This document shows, piece after piece, positions 15,641 through 25,140 of a DNA stretch of 64,000 nucleotides. The position numbers and the translations under genes are program-made. The notes beneath the pieces are model-generated. The model worked only from the letters and a program-made list of their open reading frames with translations. It did not search any database and was not told the DNA's origin. This DNA comes from CALEMW01 sp964343835 (GTDB lineage Bacteria; Krumholzibacteriota; Krumholzibacteriia; LZORAL124-64-63), in NCBI GenBank assembly GCA_964343835.1, contig CAYFKR010000012.1:1-64000 (forward strand), written 5' to 3'. Each line of letters starts with the position of its first letter. Position 1 is the stretch's first letter.

Positions 15641-18600
15641 TCAGAACTCCGGCCCGATGCTGAAATGGAAGACGCCGCCTCCGGTGGTGCGGAGGTCGGT
15701 GGGCCAGGACCAGTCGAACTTCAGGGGGATGAATCCCAGGCGGGTCCTTATACCAAAGCCGTAGCCGGCGCGCAAGTCCCGCAGTCCCCAGTCGCCGGCC
15801 GCGTCGCGGCCCCAGGGGTCGAGGCCGTCGTTCCAGGCGGAGCCGGCGTCGAAGTGGACCGTCGCGCCGATGGGCCCGAAGCCCCAGCCGGCCGGCCAGC
15901 CGAAGAAGACGGCGTCGATCAGGGGCAGCCGGTACTCCAGGTTGAGCAGGGCCATGCGCCGGCCCACCAGGTGGTCCACGGTCTGGTAGTCGTAGAATTC
16001 GTAGCCGCGCAGGGTGAAGGGGCCGCCCAGGACGAAGGCCCGGGGCTGGTTCCCCTCGCTGGCCGCTCCCACCAGACGCACCGCCAGGGAGTTGCCGCGC
16101 CAGGGCATCCAGTAGCGTCGCCAGTCCAGCAGGTACGTGCGGCGATCCAGGGTGGCGCCGGCCAGGGGCACCGCCGACGACGCGTAGAGGGACAGACGAC
16201 TGCCCACCACCGGACCGTAGTTACCGTAGTAGGCGCTGTCGTGGACGAAGTTCAACGACGGCTGAAGCAGACGGTGGGAGACGCGCTCGCCGGCCACCAG
16301 GAACGAGCCGCTGGGGTCGATCACGTAATCGGTGCGCTCGGAGATCATGGCCTGGAGATCGAAGGTCAGGCGGCGGAACGTGCTCAGGGGATAGACGGCG
16401 GTGGTGAAGAGGCCGTAGTTGCGCTCGCTGAAGAAGACGTCGTCGGGCAGCACCTCGCCCACGCTCGTGAAGGCCGAGTTGTAGTAGTTCTTGAAGTGGA
16501 AGACGCCGGCGCCCAGATCCCAGCGCTTCCGCAGGTAGGTGTAGGTGGCGGCCACGTCGCTGTTCTCGATGCTGCCGTAGATGTTGGCCAGGAAGCCCAG
16601 GCGATGATCGCCGAGCAGATCGCTCATGGTGATGACGTTGGCCATGCCCAGGCCGGCCTGGGGGCTGAAGAACACGGCGCCGCCGGCCAGGGCGTCCGAG
16701 GCGTCCACCTGGAAGCGGGGCGAGTAGTCCCGCACCTCGCCCACGGCGCCCGCATCGCGGACCGACGCCGGGGATCGGGCCGCCGACACGACCGGCGGCA
16801 GGGCCGAGGTCGCGGGCGTCTCGCCGCCGGGCGTCCTGCCCTTCCAGGAGGACCAGCCGTCCACGGCGTACAGGTCCCAGCCGCCCTCGCGGAAACCGGT
16901 GAACACCAGCATGTCGGCTCCGGCGGCGTAGGCGGGTTGGGAGACCGCGCCGGCGACGTTGGTCAGGGGCGTCACCGCGACCACGGCGCCGCGCCGCGCG
17001 TCGAGGTCGAGTCGGGCCAGGTTGGGGATCCCGGTACGGTCGTCCACCACGCAGAGCTCGTGATCGCCGGTCCAGACCGGGTCGCGCCACTCTCCAGCCT
17101 CCGGCTCCAGGACGGACCGTTCGCCGGTGTCGGGATCCAGGAGCACCAGGACACGGCCCTGGAGGTGGCCCGGCTCGAGGGCGGCGTCGGCGTCGGCGAA
17201 GCGGCCCCAGAGCAGGCGGCGCTCGCCGTCGGGGCCCGTCTCGAACTCGTACGCCACCTCGGCGCGGGGATTGTGGGCGAAGGCCAGGAGCCGGCCGTCC
17301 GGGGACCAGGCGGGCATGCCCTCGTCGCCGGCGTCGTCGGTCACGCGGACCGGGACGGGGTCGGCCGCCTCCAGGTCCAGCAGGTAGAGGTCGGTGCGTC
17401 CGAGGACCGTGCCCACCAGGGCGATCCGCCCGCCGTCCGGCGACCAGGCCGGAGCCCGGGCCGTGTCCAGGCCCAGACGGATGTCGCGGGTCACGCGACC
17501 GTCGGACAGGCGGACGGTGTGCAGGGTCTCGGTGCTGTGGGAGCGGGCGATCAGGGCGACCTCCGTGCCGTCCGGCGAGAACGACAGCCCGCTGCGGAAG
17601 GAGTGGAGGCTCTCGAAACGGTCGGCGCGGTGGCCGTCGGCGATGCGGCGGCGGTCCTCGGGGTCCAGGGTCGACGCAGCGTACAGGGACACCAGACCGT
17701 CGCGGTCGGAGAAGTAGACCATGGTCAGGCCGTCGGGCGACAGGGCGGCCCGCTGGCTGAACCCGTGGACGTCTTCCACGTGATCGGTCAGGCGGCGGGC
17801 GACGTCCTCGCACTCCTCCAGCGACCCGTACGTGGGCCAGTACCGGCGGCGCACGTGGTCGCGGAACTCCTCGTTCAGCTCCTTCATCTCCAGCCCGAGG
17901 GCCCCCTGCAGCGCCCGGTCCATGCGGCGGGTCCGGGCCAGCAGGCGCCAGATCTCCAGGATCTTCTCCTCGCCCCAGCGCTCGGCGATGAAACGCATGG
18001 CCGCCTGGCCCTCCTTGTAGACCAGGAAGCCGCCCACGGCGTCCAGGGGCCAGAGGTAGTCGCTGACGGCGGCGTCGCGCAGGAACATCTCCGCCTCGTC
18101 GTCCCAGCCCGACGAGAACCACTCGGCCACGCCCTCGGCGAACCACAGGGGGATGCGGAAGAAGGGCGAGCGGGCGCTCATGGCGCGGGAGCTGCCGAAG
18201 GCTGCGTCGAACATGAACACGTGCACCAGCTCGTGGCGGATCACGTGGACGAAATCGGCGTGGTTGCCCTCGTAGGGCAGCACCATGCGATTGCGGGACG
18301 GTTCGGTGAAGCCGCCGGTGCCCTCGCCGAGCAGCTCGTCGGCGATGTTGGTCTGGGCGAACTCGCCGTGGGAGGCGTAGAGGATGAACGGCACGCGGCG
18401 CTCGAGGTCGTGGTCCAGGCGGTCGGCGTACTCCTCGTAGGTGCGCTCGGCGATGATGGCGGCGCGGACGGCCAGTTCCTCGGCGCCCTCGGCGTGGGTG
18501 ATCTCGAAGTGGGGCGTGACCAGGGTGCGCCAGTCGCGGACGATGGTCTGGACCTTGTTGCGGCCGAAGGCGTCGGCGGTCGCGGGCACCAGGGCCAGCA

Positions 18601-18649
18601 CCGCGCACACGGCGGCGAACGTTCTGGCGACGCCGGCGATCCCCTTCAT
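15641..18649 (-). CDS. Peptidase MA-like / beta-propeller / outer-membrane barrel fusion
   Basis: 1002 residues in three parts after a signal peptide (1-28). Part one (about 35-290) is a gluzincin-type metallopeptidase: HELVH (139-143) and the third ligand Glu172 in WFAEGVAEWF. Part two (about 290-640) is a TolB/PD40-like propeller with repeated SPDG turns (LSPDG, FSPDG, WSPDG twice). Part three (about 650-1002) is an Omp85-like 16-strand-type barrel with LRGY in the loop-6 position and a terminal Phe, the usual outer-membrane insertion signal. It should sit in the outer membrane with protease and propeller in the periplasm or outside. No POTRA domains. ATG at 18649 with GGGGAGGG upstream, 10 bases after tamB. 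Function unknown. Confidence 0.85.
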   Translation of the reverse strand: MKGIAGVARTFAAVCAVLALVPATADAFGRNKVQTIVRDWRTLVTPHFEITHAEGAEELAVRAAIIAERTYEEYADRLDHDLERRVPFILYASHGEFAQTNIADELLGEGTGGFTEPSRNRMVLPYEGNHADFVHVIRHELVHVFMFDAAFGSSRAMSARSPFFRIPLWFAEGVAEWFSSGWDDEAEMFLRDAAVSDYLWPLDAVGGFLVYKEGQAAMRFIAERWGEEKILEIWRLLARTRRMDRALQGALGLEMKELNEEFRDHVRRRYWPTYGSLEECEDVARRLTDHVEDVHGFSQRAALSPDGLTMVYFSDRDGLVSLYAASTLDPEDRRRIADGHRADRFESLHSFRSGLSFSPDGTEVALIARSHSTETLHTVRLSDGRVTRDIRLGLDTARAPAWSPDGGRIALVGTVLGRTDLYLLDLEAADPVPVRVTDDAGDEGMPAWSPDGRLLAFAHNPRAEVAYEFETGPDGERRLLWGRFADADAALEPGHLQGRVLVLLDPDTGERSVLEPEAGEWRDPVWTGDHELCVVDDRTGIPNLARLDLDARRGAVVAVTPLTNVAGAVSQPAYAAGADMLVFTGFREGGWDLYAVDGWSSWKGRTPGGETPATSALPPVVSAARSPASVRDAGAVGEVRDYSPRFQVDASDALAGGAVFFSPQAGLGMANVITMSDLLGDHRLGFLANIYGSIENSDVAATYTYLRKRWDLGAGVFHFKNYYNSAFTSVGEVLPDDVFFSERNYGLFTTAVYPLSTFRRLTFDLQAMISERTDYVIDPSGSFLVAGERVSHRLLQPSLNFVHDSAYYGNYGPVVGSRLSLYASSAVPLAGATLDRRTYLLDWRRYWMPWRGNSLAVRLVGAASEGNQPRAFVLGGPFTLRGYEFYDYQTVDHLVGRRMALLNLEYRLPLIDAVFFGWPAGWGFGPIGATVHFDAGSAWNDGLDPWGRDAAGDWGLRDLRAGYGFGIRTRLGFIPLKFDWSWPTDLRTTGGGVFHFSIGPEF

Positions 18650-18659
18650 GATCCCTCCC

Positions 18660-21600
18660 CTAGTACTCGAAGCGGTACTTCAGGTCCACGCTGTAGGTGG
18701 TGTTGCCCAGGGCCTCGTACTGGCGGCGGCTGATCTCCGACTGCAGCAGCAGGTGGTTGGAGATCTGGTACTCCACCAGCACCTCGCGGTCGGTGTCGGT
18801 GATGGCCTGGGCGAACTTCACGTAGAGGTCGCGCCCGATGTACTTGCCCACGCCGATCAGGGTCTGGGTGGTGCCGTCGATCCGCTCCCGCCCGCTGATG
18901 ATGTCGAACGTGTCCACCACGTTCAGCGACTGGGCCACCTCGCGCTCCAGCAGGTTGAAGCCCGCGGCCATGGTCTGGTTGCGCACCACCGTCGACGTCT
19001 GGGTGTCGGTGGCGTGGGGCGACAGCCCCAACAGCATGCGCTCGATGTTCTGGCGGGCGTACCCGCTCTCCGACGAGAAGTCCACGGTCGGGCTCATGGC
19101 CGACCCCGTCACCGAGATGTCGATGCGCTCCAGCCGCCGCGATCCCCCGTCCGTGGTCGGCAGCCGGACCTCGGTGTCGGCGCTGATGTCCAGGGTCGGG
19201 ATCACGCCGAAGTCGCCGCTGAAGTCCACCTCGCCCCGGCTCACCCGGAAGTCGTTGTTGAAGACCGGCAGGTGGCCCTGGTCGATGTCGGCGCCGCCCA
19301 GCACGTCGAGCCCCGACATGTCGCGCACCACCCGGATGTCCCCGCCCAGGAAGAGCTCCATGGTGCTGTTGACGATCTTGGCCGACCGCGGCGGCGCGTG
19401 GATCTCCACGTCGGCCAGCCAGTCCGGCGCCACCGTCGCGACCCGGGGGTCGTTCACGCTGGGCTGCTCGGAGAAGTCGCCGGTATAGCGGGCCCGGATC
19501 AGTTCCAGCTCGCCGCCGAACCGCGGCACGATCAGGCTGTCCGGCCCCACCTTCACGCTGCCGAGGTGGATGTCCTCGCCCTTCACCAGGGCCCTCAGGT
19601 CCGGGATCGACGCCACCAGGAAACGGTCGGCGTCGAAGCGCACGTCGAAGCTCTCCAGCTCGAGCCCCTTGAACACCACCTCGCCGTCGCCGGTGATCAC
19701 GCCCCGCTCCCCCTCGCGGCCGCGCAGGTCCGCGAGGGTCAGCACGTCGCCCTGCCACACGCCGTCCACGTCCACGTGGTGGTAGACCTCGTTGAGGCCG
19801 CGGATCACGCAGGAGCCGTCGCGCACGGAGACCGTACCCGAATAATACGGATGATCGGCCCGCCCCGAAACGACCAGGTCCAGACCGCCGCGTCCGCCGC
19901 TCTCGGCGAAGGCGTTGGTCATGTCCTTCAGGGCGGCCAGGTCGCTGCCCTCGGGGATGGCCAGGCTCATGTACAGGGGGCCGTCCACGGGCGAGACGGG
20001 CTCGCTCATGAAGTCCATCACCAGGGGCAGCTCGATGCGCCCGGCGAGGTCCAGCGTCCCCTTGCGGCCCTGGAGGTCGGCCAGGGTGAGCTGGTGGTCG
20101 GCGTAGGCGATGCGGCCGCGCAGCGAGTCCATGTGGAGCCAGTGGACGTGGAACGGAGCGCTCTCCAGCCCGCCCTCGATCTCCGGCGCCGAGGTGGTGC
20201 CCGCGATCTCCAGGCTGCCGTCCACCCGGCCGGCGATGCGCTCCAGGGCCGGAATGGCGAACTGGTCCATGAAGGCCCAGTCGCCGTCGACGATGTCGAG
20301 GTGCAGATCCAGGGCCGCGTCCGGCCACCATCGGTCCAGGGGAACGCCGGGGTGCAGCACCGTTCCGGTCACGTCCACGCGCCCCATGTCCGTGGTCAGT
20401 CCGCAGGAGGCGATGTCCAGGCGGCCGCCCCGGAACAGCGCGTCCACGCCCAGGGAATCGACCCGGGCCAGGGGCAGGTCGGCGTCGTGCAGCTCGCCCC
20501 GCAGAGAGAAGCTCGGGTCGCCGGGCGAACCGCCCAGCCTGCAGACCGCGCTGATCTCCCCGTTCAGGACGGAGTCGCGCAGGAAGGGATTGAAGAGCTC
20601 CAGGTCCAGATGGGCGACGTCCACCGTCCCGCCCAGCCGTTCGCGCCCGTGATCCCAGGAGACGTCGGCCAGCAGGTGCCCCCGCGCCGAACGCAGCTCC
20701 ATGGGCTCGAGGTCGAACCGACCGGCGCCCGACCGGAACGACATGGGCTCCGGCAGGACCCAGCGGCTGCCCTCGAGCACCAGGGCCAGTTCGGGCACCC
20801 GGAACACGGCCAGGGAGTCGGTGAAGGTGGCCTGGCCGCGGAAGTCCAGGGCCGTGTCGCCGCGACTGGCCCGGAAGTAGTCCAGATGCAGCCGCTCGTC
20901 GGTGACCAGGCCGCCGAAGTGAGCGGCGCCCAGGGGGACGTCGGCCACGGAGAAGCCGTCGGCGGTGGCGTCGGCGCGCACGCCGGGGCGGTCCAGGAGG
21001 TCGCTGATGGCCAGCTGGACGGTCATCGAATCGGCCGACACGGCCGAGACCTCGACGTCGCCCAGGCGGGCCTCGCCCGAGAAGGCGAACACGGGATCCA
21101 CGCCCGTGATCTCCCCCGCGATCACGGCGGCCCCGCCCAGGGGCGGCACCGGCCACTCCTCCGGCAGAGCGGACAGGTCGGGAGCGTCGATCTCGATCCG
21201 GCCCGCGAACACGCCGTCGAGGTCCGCGCTGCCGTTCAGCACGGCGCGCTGGCCGCGGTACTCCAGGTCGATGAGCCTGAGCTCGACGCCCGAGGAATCG
21301 GCGTCCACCTCGGCATAGAGGCTGTCGAAGGGCACCGTGGCCACCCGACCGTCCCGGAGCCATCCGCGGACCGAGGTCTCGTTGGTGGCGTCGCGCCGCC
21401 ACAGGTCCAGGCGCCCCCAGCCCCACGTCTCGGGCAGGACCACCTCCGGCACCAGGTCGCGGGACAGGTCCACGTCGGCCACGTGTCCGGTCAGGCGCAT
21501 GATCACGTCGGCGGGATCGCGCACGTCGAACACGCCCTCGCCGGAGAAGAGGGCCCCGTTGATGCGGCCGTTGAGGGTCTGGAACACGAGGTGCTGCCCG

Positions 21601-22508
21601 TCGAGGGTCGCCCGGCCCTGGAAACCGGCGAGCTCATAGCCCTCGAGCACGCCGTCGAAATCCACGTCCATGTCCGTGAAGCCGTCCCGGGACCGCAGCC
21701 CGAGGACCACGTCGCCCTCGGCGACGAAGCCCAGGGTCATGTCGATGAGGTCCTCCACGTCGGTCACACGCACGTCGGCGGCGCGCACGTCCAGGTCCAG
21801 GTCGCCGTTCGTCAGGCGGGTGCCCGACACGGTGGCCGGGCCGTCGTTGAAGACCACCTCGAGGTTGTGGACCGTCACGCCGTCCCCGTCGATCACCAGC
21901 ACGCCGCGGGGGTCGGCCAGCGTGGCCATGCGCGACGTCCAGTCCACCCGTCCGCCCCGGCTCACCACCGTGAGCGGGCCGTCGGACTGGAGGGCGCCGG
22001 TCCAGTCGAGGGAGGGGATCTCCTCCACGACGCGCCCCTCGGCGTCGGACACGCGGATCGTCGCGCGGTGCAGGTCCACGTTCCCGATGGTGAAGGCCGG
22101 CAGGGAACCGCGTCGGTCGGAATCGCCGTCGGCCGGCGCGTCGGGTTCGGGGAGCACCGTCAGGAGCTCCAGGCCGCGGATCGTGACGCCGTCGAGGCTC
22201 GGCGGCGTCCGCAGCAGGGCGGGCAGATCGTAGTCCAGTTCCAGGGTGTCCACGCCCACCACCGTCACCCCGCCGCGGTCGTCGCGCACTTCCAGGCGCA
22301 CGTCCGTCAGGGAGAGGCCGTCCACGGCCCGGCCGTGATAGGCACCCACCTCCAGGGTGCCGTCCAGCCCGCGCATCAGGTGCCGCTCGGCGAGGCGGGT
22401 CAGCCACGGGGCGAGGACCTCGGGGTTCAGGGCGAACCAACCCACCACCGCCGTGAACAGCGTCACGGAGATGATCAGGGTCCAGGTCCGCTTGCGCCTC
22501 GGTCTCAT
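18660..22508 (-). CDS. tamB: TamB-like translocation and assembly module protein
   Basis: 1282 residues. One N-terminal membrane anchor (about 9-31, after a basic start) is followed by a very long beta-rich stretch of Gly/Asp-rich repeats predicted to form the lipid-carrying beta-taco groove. The conserved DUF490 domain is at the C-terminus (about 900-1282), closing in VDLKYRFEY, the segment that docks in the TamA barrel. It spans the periplasm from inner to outer membrane; TamB/AsmA-type proteins move phospholipid and help insert barrels. It starts at ATG 22508, ten bases after tamA, and runs straight into the peptidase-barrel gene. The symbol rests on architecture and partner. Confidence 0.88.
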   Translation of the reverse strand: MRPRRKRTWTLIISVTLFTAVVGWFALNPEVLAPWLTRLAERHLMRGLDGTLEVGAYHGRAVDGLSLTDVRLEVRDDRGGVTVVGVDTLELDYDLPALLRTPPSLDGVTIRGLELLTVLPEPDAPADGDSDRRGSLPAFTIGNVDLHRATIRVSDAEGRVVEEIPSLDWTGALQSDGPLTVVSRGGRVDWTSRMATLADPRGVLVIDGDGVTVHNLEVVFNDGPATVSGTRLTNGDLDLDVRAADVRVTDVEDLIDMTLGFVAEGDVVLGLRSRDGFTDMDVDFDGVLEGYELAGFQGRATLDGQHLVFQTLNGRINGALFSGEGVFDVRDPADVIMRLTGHVADVDLSRDLVPEVVLPETWGWGRLDLWRRDATNETSVRGWLRDGRVATVPFDSLYAEVDADSSGVELRLIDLEYRGQRAVLNGSADLDGVFAGRIEIDAPDLSALPEEWPVPPLGGAAVIAGEITGVDPVFAFSGEARLGDVEVSAVSADSMTVQLAISDLLDRPGVRADATADGFSVADVPLGAAHFGGLVTDERLHLDYFRASRGDTALDFRGQATFTDSLAVFRVPELALVLEGSRWVLPEPMSFRSGAGRFDLEPMELRSARGHLLADVSWDHGRERLGGTVDVAHLDLELFNPFLRDSVLNGEISAVCRLGGSPGDPSFSLRGELHDADLPLARVDSLGVDALFRGGRLDIASCGLTTDMGRVDVTGTVLHPGVPLDRWWPDAALDLHLDIVDGDWAFMDQFAIPALERIAGRVDGSLEIAGTTSAPEIEGGLESAPFHVHWLHMDSLRGRIAYADHQLTLADLQGRKGTLDLAGRIELPLVMDFMSEPVSPVDGPLYMSLAIPEGSDLAALKDMTNAFAESGGRGGLDLVVSGRADHPYYSGTVSVRDGSCVIRGLNEVYHHVDVDGVWQGDVLTLADLRGREGERGVITGDGEVVFKGLELESFDVRFDADRFLVASIPDLRALVKGEDIHLGSVKVGPDSLIVPRFGGELELIRARYTGDFSEQPSVNDPRVATVAPDWLADVEIHAPPRSAKIVNSTMELFLGGDIRVVRDMSGLDVLGGADIDQGHLPVFNNDFRVSRGEVDFSGDFGVIPTLDISADTEVRLPTTDGGSRRLERIDISVTGSAMSPTVDFSSESGYARQNIERMLLGLSPHATDTQTSTVVRNQTMAAGFNLLEREVAQSLNVVDTFDIISGRERIDGTTQTLIGVGKYIGRDLYVKFAQAITDTDREVLVEYQISNHLLLQSEISRRQYEALGNTTYSVDLKYRFEY

Positions 22509-22518
22509 CGCCCCCGCC

Positions 22519-24621
22519 TCAGAAGGGATAGCCCAGGGAAAAGTGCCAGAGGACGCCGTCCTCCACCACCACCTTGCCGTCGTACTCGAGCCTGGCCCGC
22601 TTCAGGGGGAAGCCCACGTCCATGCGGACGGGCCCCACGGGCGTGTCCACGCGCAGGCCGCAGCCCGCGCTCCAGCGGTAGTCCCAGATCCTGGTGGCCT
22701 TCTCGTCGTCCGGGGTCCGCGGATAGGAGCGCCAGCGGAAGCCCCGCAGGCGGATGTCGCGCATGCGCTCCCACACGTTGCCGCCGTCCACGAACGCCAC
22801 GCCCCCCACCTTCCAAGACCGCAGCCCCGGCACGGGGAACCGCCACTCCACATTGGTCAGCAGGCGATAGTTGCCGCCGCGGGCGGGCCGCTCGGGCAGC
22901 GGAATGTCGCTGGCGAGCTGGAGGCTGTCCTCGATGGCCTCGGAGATCTGGGGGCCGAGGCTGCGCTCCTGGTACCCGCGCACCGACGAGACGCCCCCGG
23001 CGAAGAAGCGCTCCTGGTACGGCACGCCGTCGGCACCGCGGGCCAGGGAGTCGCCGTAGGGGCGCACCACGCCCGCGCTCACCCGAAAGGCCAGGGTACC
23101 CCCCAGGGGCGTGCCCGTATACCCGTGCCAGGAGCCCGAGAGCTTCCAGAAGGAGTTGTCGCCGCCCAGCACGCCGCCCACCTCGGCCGTCACGGTCTTC
23201 AGGTTGCCGCGGGTGGGGCGGAAGGGATCGTCCCGCTCCTCGTCCAGCAGGTCCCAGCCCAGCGAATGGGTGGACGACTCGCGCAGGCCGCTGGCGTCGA
23301 AGGCCTCCCGCAGCGGGGCGATGGCGTCGGGGTGGATGTCCGGATCCACGCTCTCGAACCGCAGGGCCACCGACTGCACCGTCTGACGCCCGAAGCCGAA
23401 CCGGGATCCCAGCGACACGCCCTGGGTGGCCAGGTCCAGTCCCGACTCCCCGCGCGTCTCCTTCTCCAGGTAGAGCCCCGTCTCCAGGGGCACGCTCCAC
23501 AGCAGCGACGGATGGGTGTGGATCACGTCGTAGCGGTAGTTCAGCTCGGGGCTGGCGTTGCCGTCGGACAGGCGCTGCACGTCCTCGTAGTTGAGGGAGT
23601 TGCGGGTGCGCAGGCGCAGGCGCTGGCCGCTGCCGAAGAGGTTGTTGTGGCCCCAGGCCGCCAGCATGCGGATCCGCTCGCGCGTGCCCACGCCGAAACC
23701 GAACTCGAAGAAGGCGGGCCGCCGCTCCACCACCTGGATCAGCAGGTCCGCCGTGCCGGCGTCCGGGTCCACGCTGGCGGGGATGAAGCTCACGTCCCGG
23801 AACAGCGAGGTCTCCAGGAGCCGACGCTGGGACTCCTCCACGTCGCTCCACCGGAAGAGGTCGCCCTCCTCGAGGCTCAGGCGTGACCGGATCAGGTCGG
23901 TGCGGGTCTGCGTGTTGCCCTCCACGTCGATGGTCGCCACCGTGTACGAGGGGCCGGCGGTGATGTGGTAGGCCAGGGTCGCCGCGAGGACCGACGTGTC
24001 GGCGGCGGCGGCATGGAAGGTCATCTCGGGACGGATCTCCGCCTCCAGGTGCCCCCGCTGCCAGAAGTGGGTCTGCAAGCGGTAGATGTCGGCGCCCAGA
24101 TCGTTGAGGTCGGCCGGGGCAGGAACTCCCGGCCTGAACCGTAGTTCCTCCACGAGCCCGGGACCGACCCGTTCCTCGGCGCCGGGAAAGCGGAGCTCGT
24201 CCAGGTAGGTGCGCGGTCCCTCCCGCACCTCGATCACGATGATGTCGCCACGGCCCTCGGGCTCCTCGGTCACCGACTGCAGCAGCACCTCCACCTGGTG
24301 GAATCCGCCGCGACGGTAGTAGCGCGAAAGGGCCTTGAGCTCGACCTCCAGCAGGTGGGGCTGGTAGAGGGCCTCGCGGTCGGCCATCCCCACCAGCATC
24401 AGGGGGTGGAAGGTCCTGGGCTCGCGGATCCGGAGCAGGGCCTCGAGCTCGTCGGACGGGAAGGCCTCGTTGCCCACCACGTCGATGCGGAACACCACGT
24501 GCTGCTCGAGTCCGTAGTCCAGTTCGCTGTCGGCCGAGGCGGGGCCGGCCAGGCAGAGCACGACGATGACGGCCGCCGACGCCGCCGTCACCCAACCCGC
24601 TGTGCGTCCGCCGAAACTCAT
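22519..24621 (-). CDS. TamA/BamA-like Omp85 outer-membrane protein
   Basis: 700 residues: signal peptide ending in GPASA (about residue 30), three POTRA repeats (about 38-115, 130-215 and 220-300; the third begins YTVATIDVEGN) and a 16-strand-type barrel. The loop-6 signature is SSVRGYQER and the last residue is Phe. Three POTRAs and a tamB gene ten bases downstream point to TamA rather than BamA, which normally has five. It inserts or assembles barrel proteins in the outer membrane. The ATG at 24621 has only a weak ribosome site. The gene is divergent from the lipoprotein gene and first of tamA-tamB-peptidase/barrel(-uvrD). Confidence 0.9.
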   Translation of the reverse strand: MSFGGRTAGWVTAASAAVIVVLCLAGPASADSELDYGLEQHVVFRIDVVGNEAFPSDELEALLRIREPRTFHPLMLVGMADREALYQPHLLEVELKALSRYYRRGGFHQVEVLLQSVTEEPEGRGDIIVIEVREGPRTYLDELRFPGAEERVGPGLVEELRFRPGVPAPADLNDLGADIYRLQTHFWQRGHLEAEIRPEMTFHAAAADTSVLAATLAYHITAGPSYTVATIDVEGNTQTRTDLIRSRLSLEEGDLFRWSDVEESQRRLLETSLFRDVSFIPASVDPDAGTADLLIQVVERRPAFFEFGFGVGTRERIRMLAAWGHNNLFGSGQRLRLRTRNSLNYEDVQRLSDGNASPELNYRYDVIHTHPSLLWSVPLETGLYLEKETRGESGLDLATQGVSLGSRFGFGRQTVQSVALRFESVDPDIHPDAIAPLREAFDASGLRESSTHSLGWDLLDEERDDPFRPTRGNLKTVTAEVGGVLGGDNSFWKLSGSWHGYTGTPLGGTLAFRVSAGVVRPYGDSLARGADGVPYQERFFAGGVSSVRGYQERSLGPQISEAIEDSLQLASDIPLPERPARGGNYRLLTNVEWRFPVPGLRSWKVGGVAFVDGGNVWERMRDIRLRGFRWRSYPRTPDDEKATRIWDYRWSAGCGLRVDTPVGPVRMDVGFPLKRARLEYDGKVVVEDGVLWHFSLGYPF

Positions 24622-24687
24622 GTTGCCGTCCGTCCCGCGTCGTCGTATGAAGGGGCGGTGATGACGTCACGAACCACCGGAGTCCCC

Positions 24688-25140
24688 ATGCGCGTCCCGA
24701 CCCGATCCAACCGAGCCATCCCGGTCCTCGCGGCCCTCGCCACGGTGGTCGCCGTGCTGGCCGGCTGCTCCCGGGAGCAGCCTCCCCTGGAATACGCCGA
24801 CCTCTCCGCCGAGGAGACCCGCTACGTGACCCGGTTCCTGGTGCTGGAACGGGCGCGGGCCGTTTCCTTCGTGGACCGGACCACCGGCGAGGCCCTGCTG
24901 GACTCCCTGGCCGCCGCCTGGGGCGACACCTCCGCCGCAGCCGTCCGGTCGCTGCTGCCCGCCGACCCGCCGCGCCTGGCCGCCGTCCACGAGCTGCTCG
25001 AGCGCATGCTCCAGGCCGAGTTCGACTCCCTGCTCACCGCCGGTCGCCCCGGGCGCCTCTCGGCTCCCCTGCCCGAGCTGGCGCCGCCGGAAGCGGCCCC
25101 CGTCGGGGATCAGGTCGAGACTATCCCGGCAACACCCTGA
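24688..25140 (+). CDS. Predicted lipoprotein of unknown function
   Basis: 150 residues with a lipoprotein signal: basic start, hydrophobic core and lipobox LAGC, cysteine at position 27. The rest is Ala/Leu-rich helix (VTRFLVLERARAVSFVD; LAAVHELLERMLQAEFDSLL) and a Pro-rich tail; I recognise no family. I use the ATG at 24688 because GGAG lies five bases before it and the signal peptide is then of normal length. An in-frame ATG at 24661 would add nine residues. One of only two plus-strand genes; its last 20 bases overlap the end of rseP on the other strand. Confidence 0.7.
   Translation: MRVPTRSNRAIPVLAALATVVAVLAGCSREQPPLEYADLSAEETRYVTRFLVLERARAVSFVDRTTGEALLDSLAAAWGDTSAAAVRSLLPADPPRLAAVHELLERMLQAEFDSLLTAGRPGRLSAPLPELAPPEAAPVGDQVETIPATP

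Noticed and set aside
18441..23594. A 1717-codon open frame on the plus strand
   Set aside because: It lies antisense to tamB, tamA and part of the peptidase-barrel gene. In GC-rich genes the opposite strand often stays open; the translation is Ala/Gly/His/Val-rich without domain signatures, while the minus strand has clear families.
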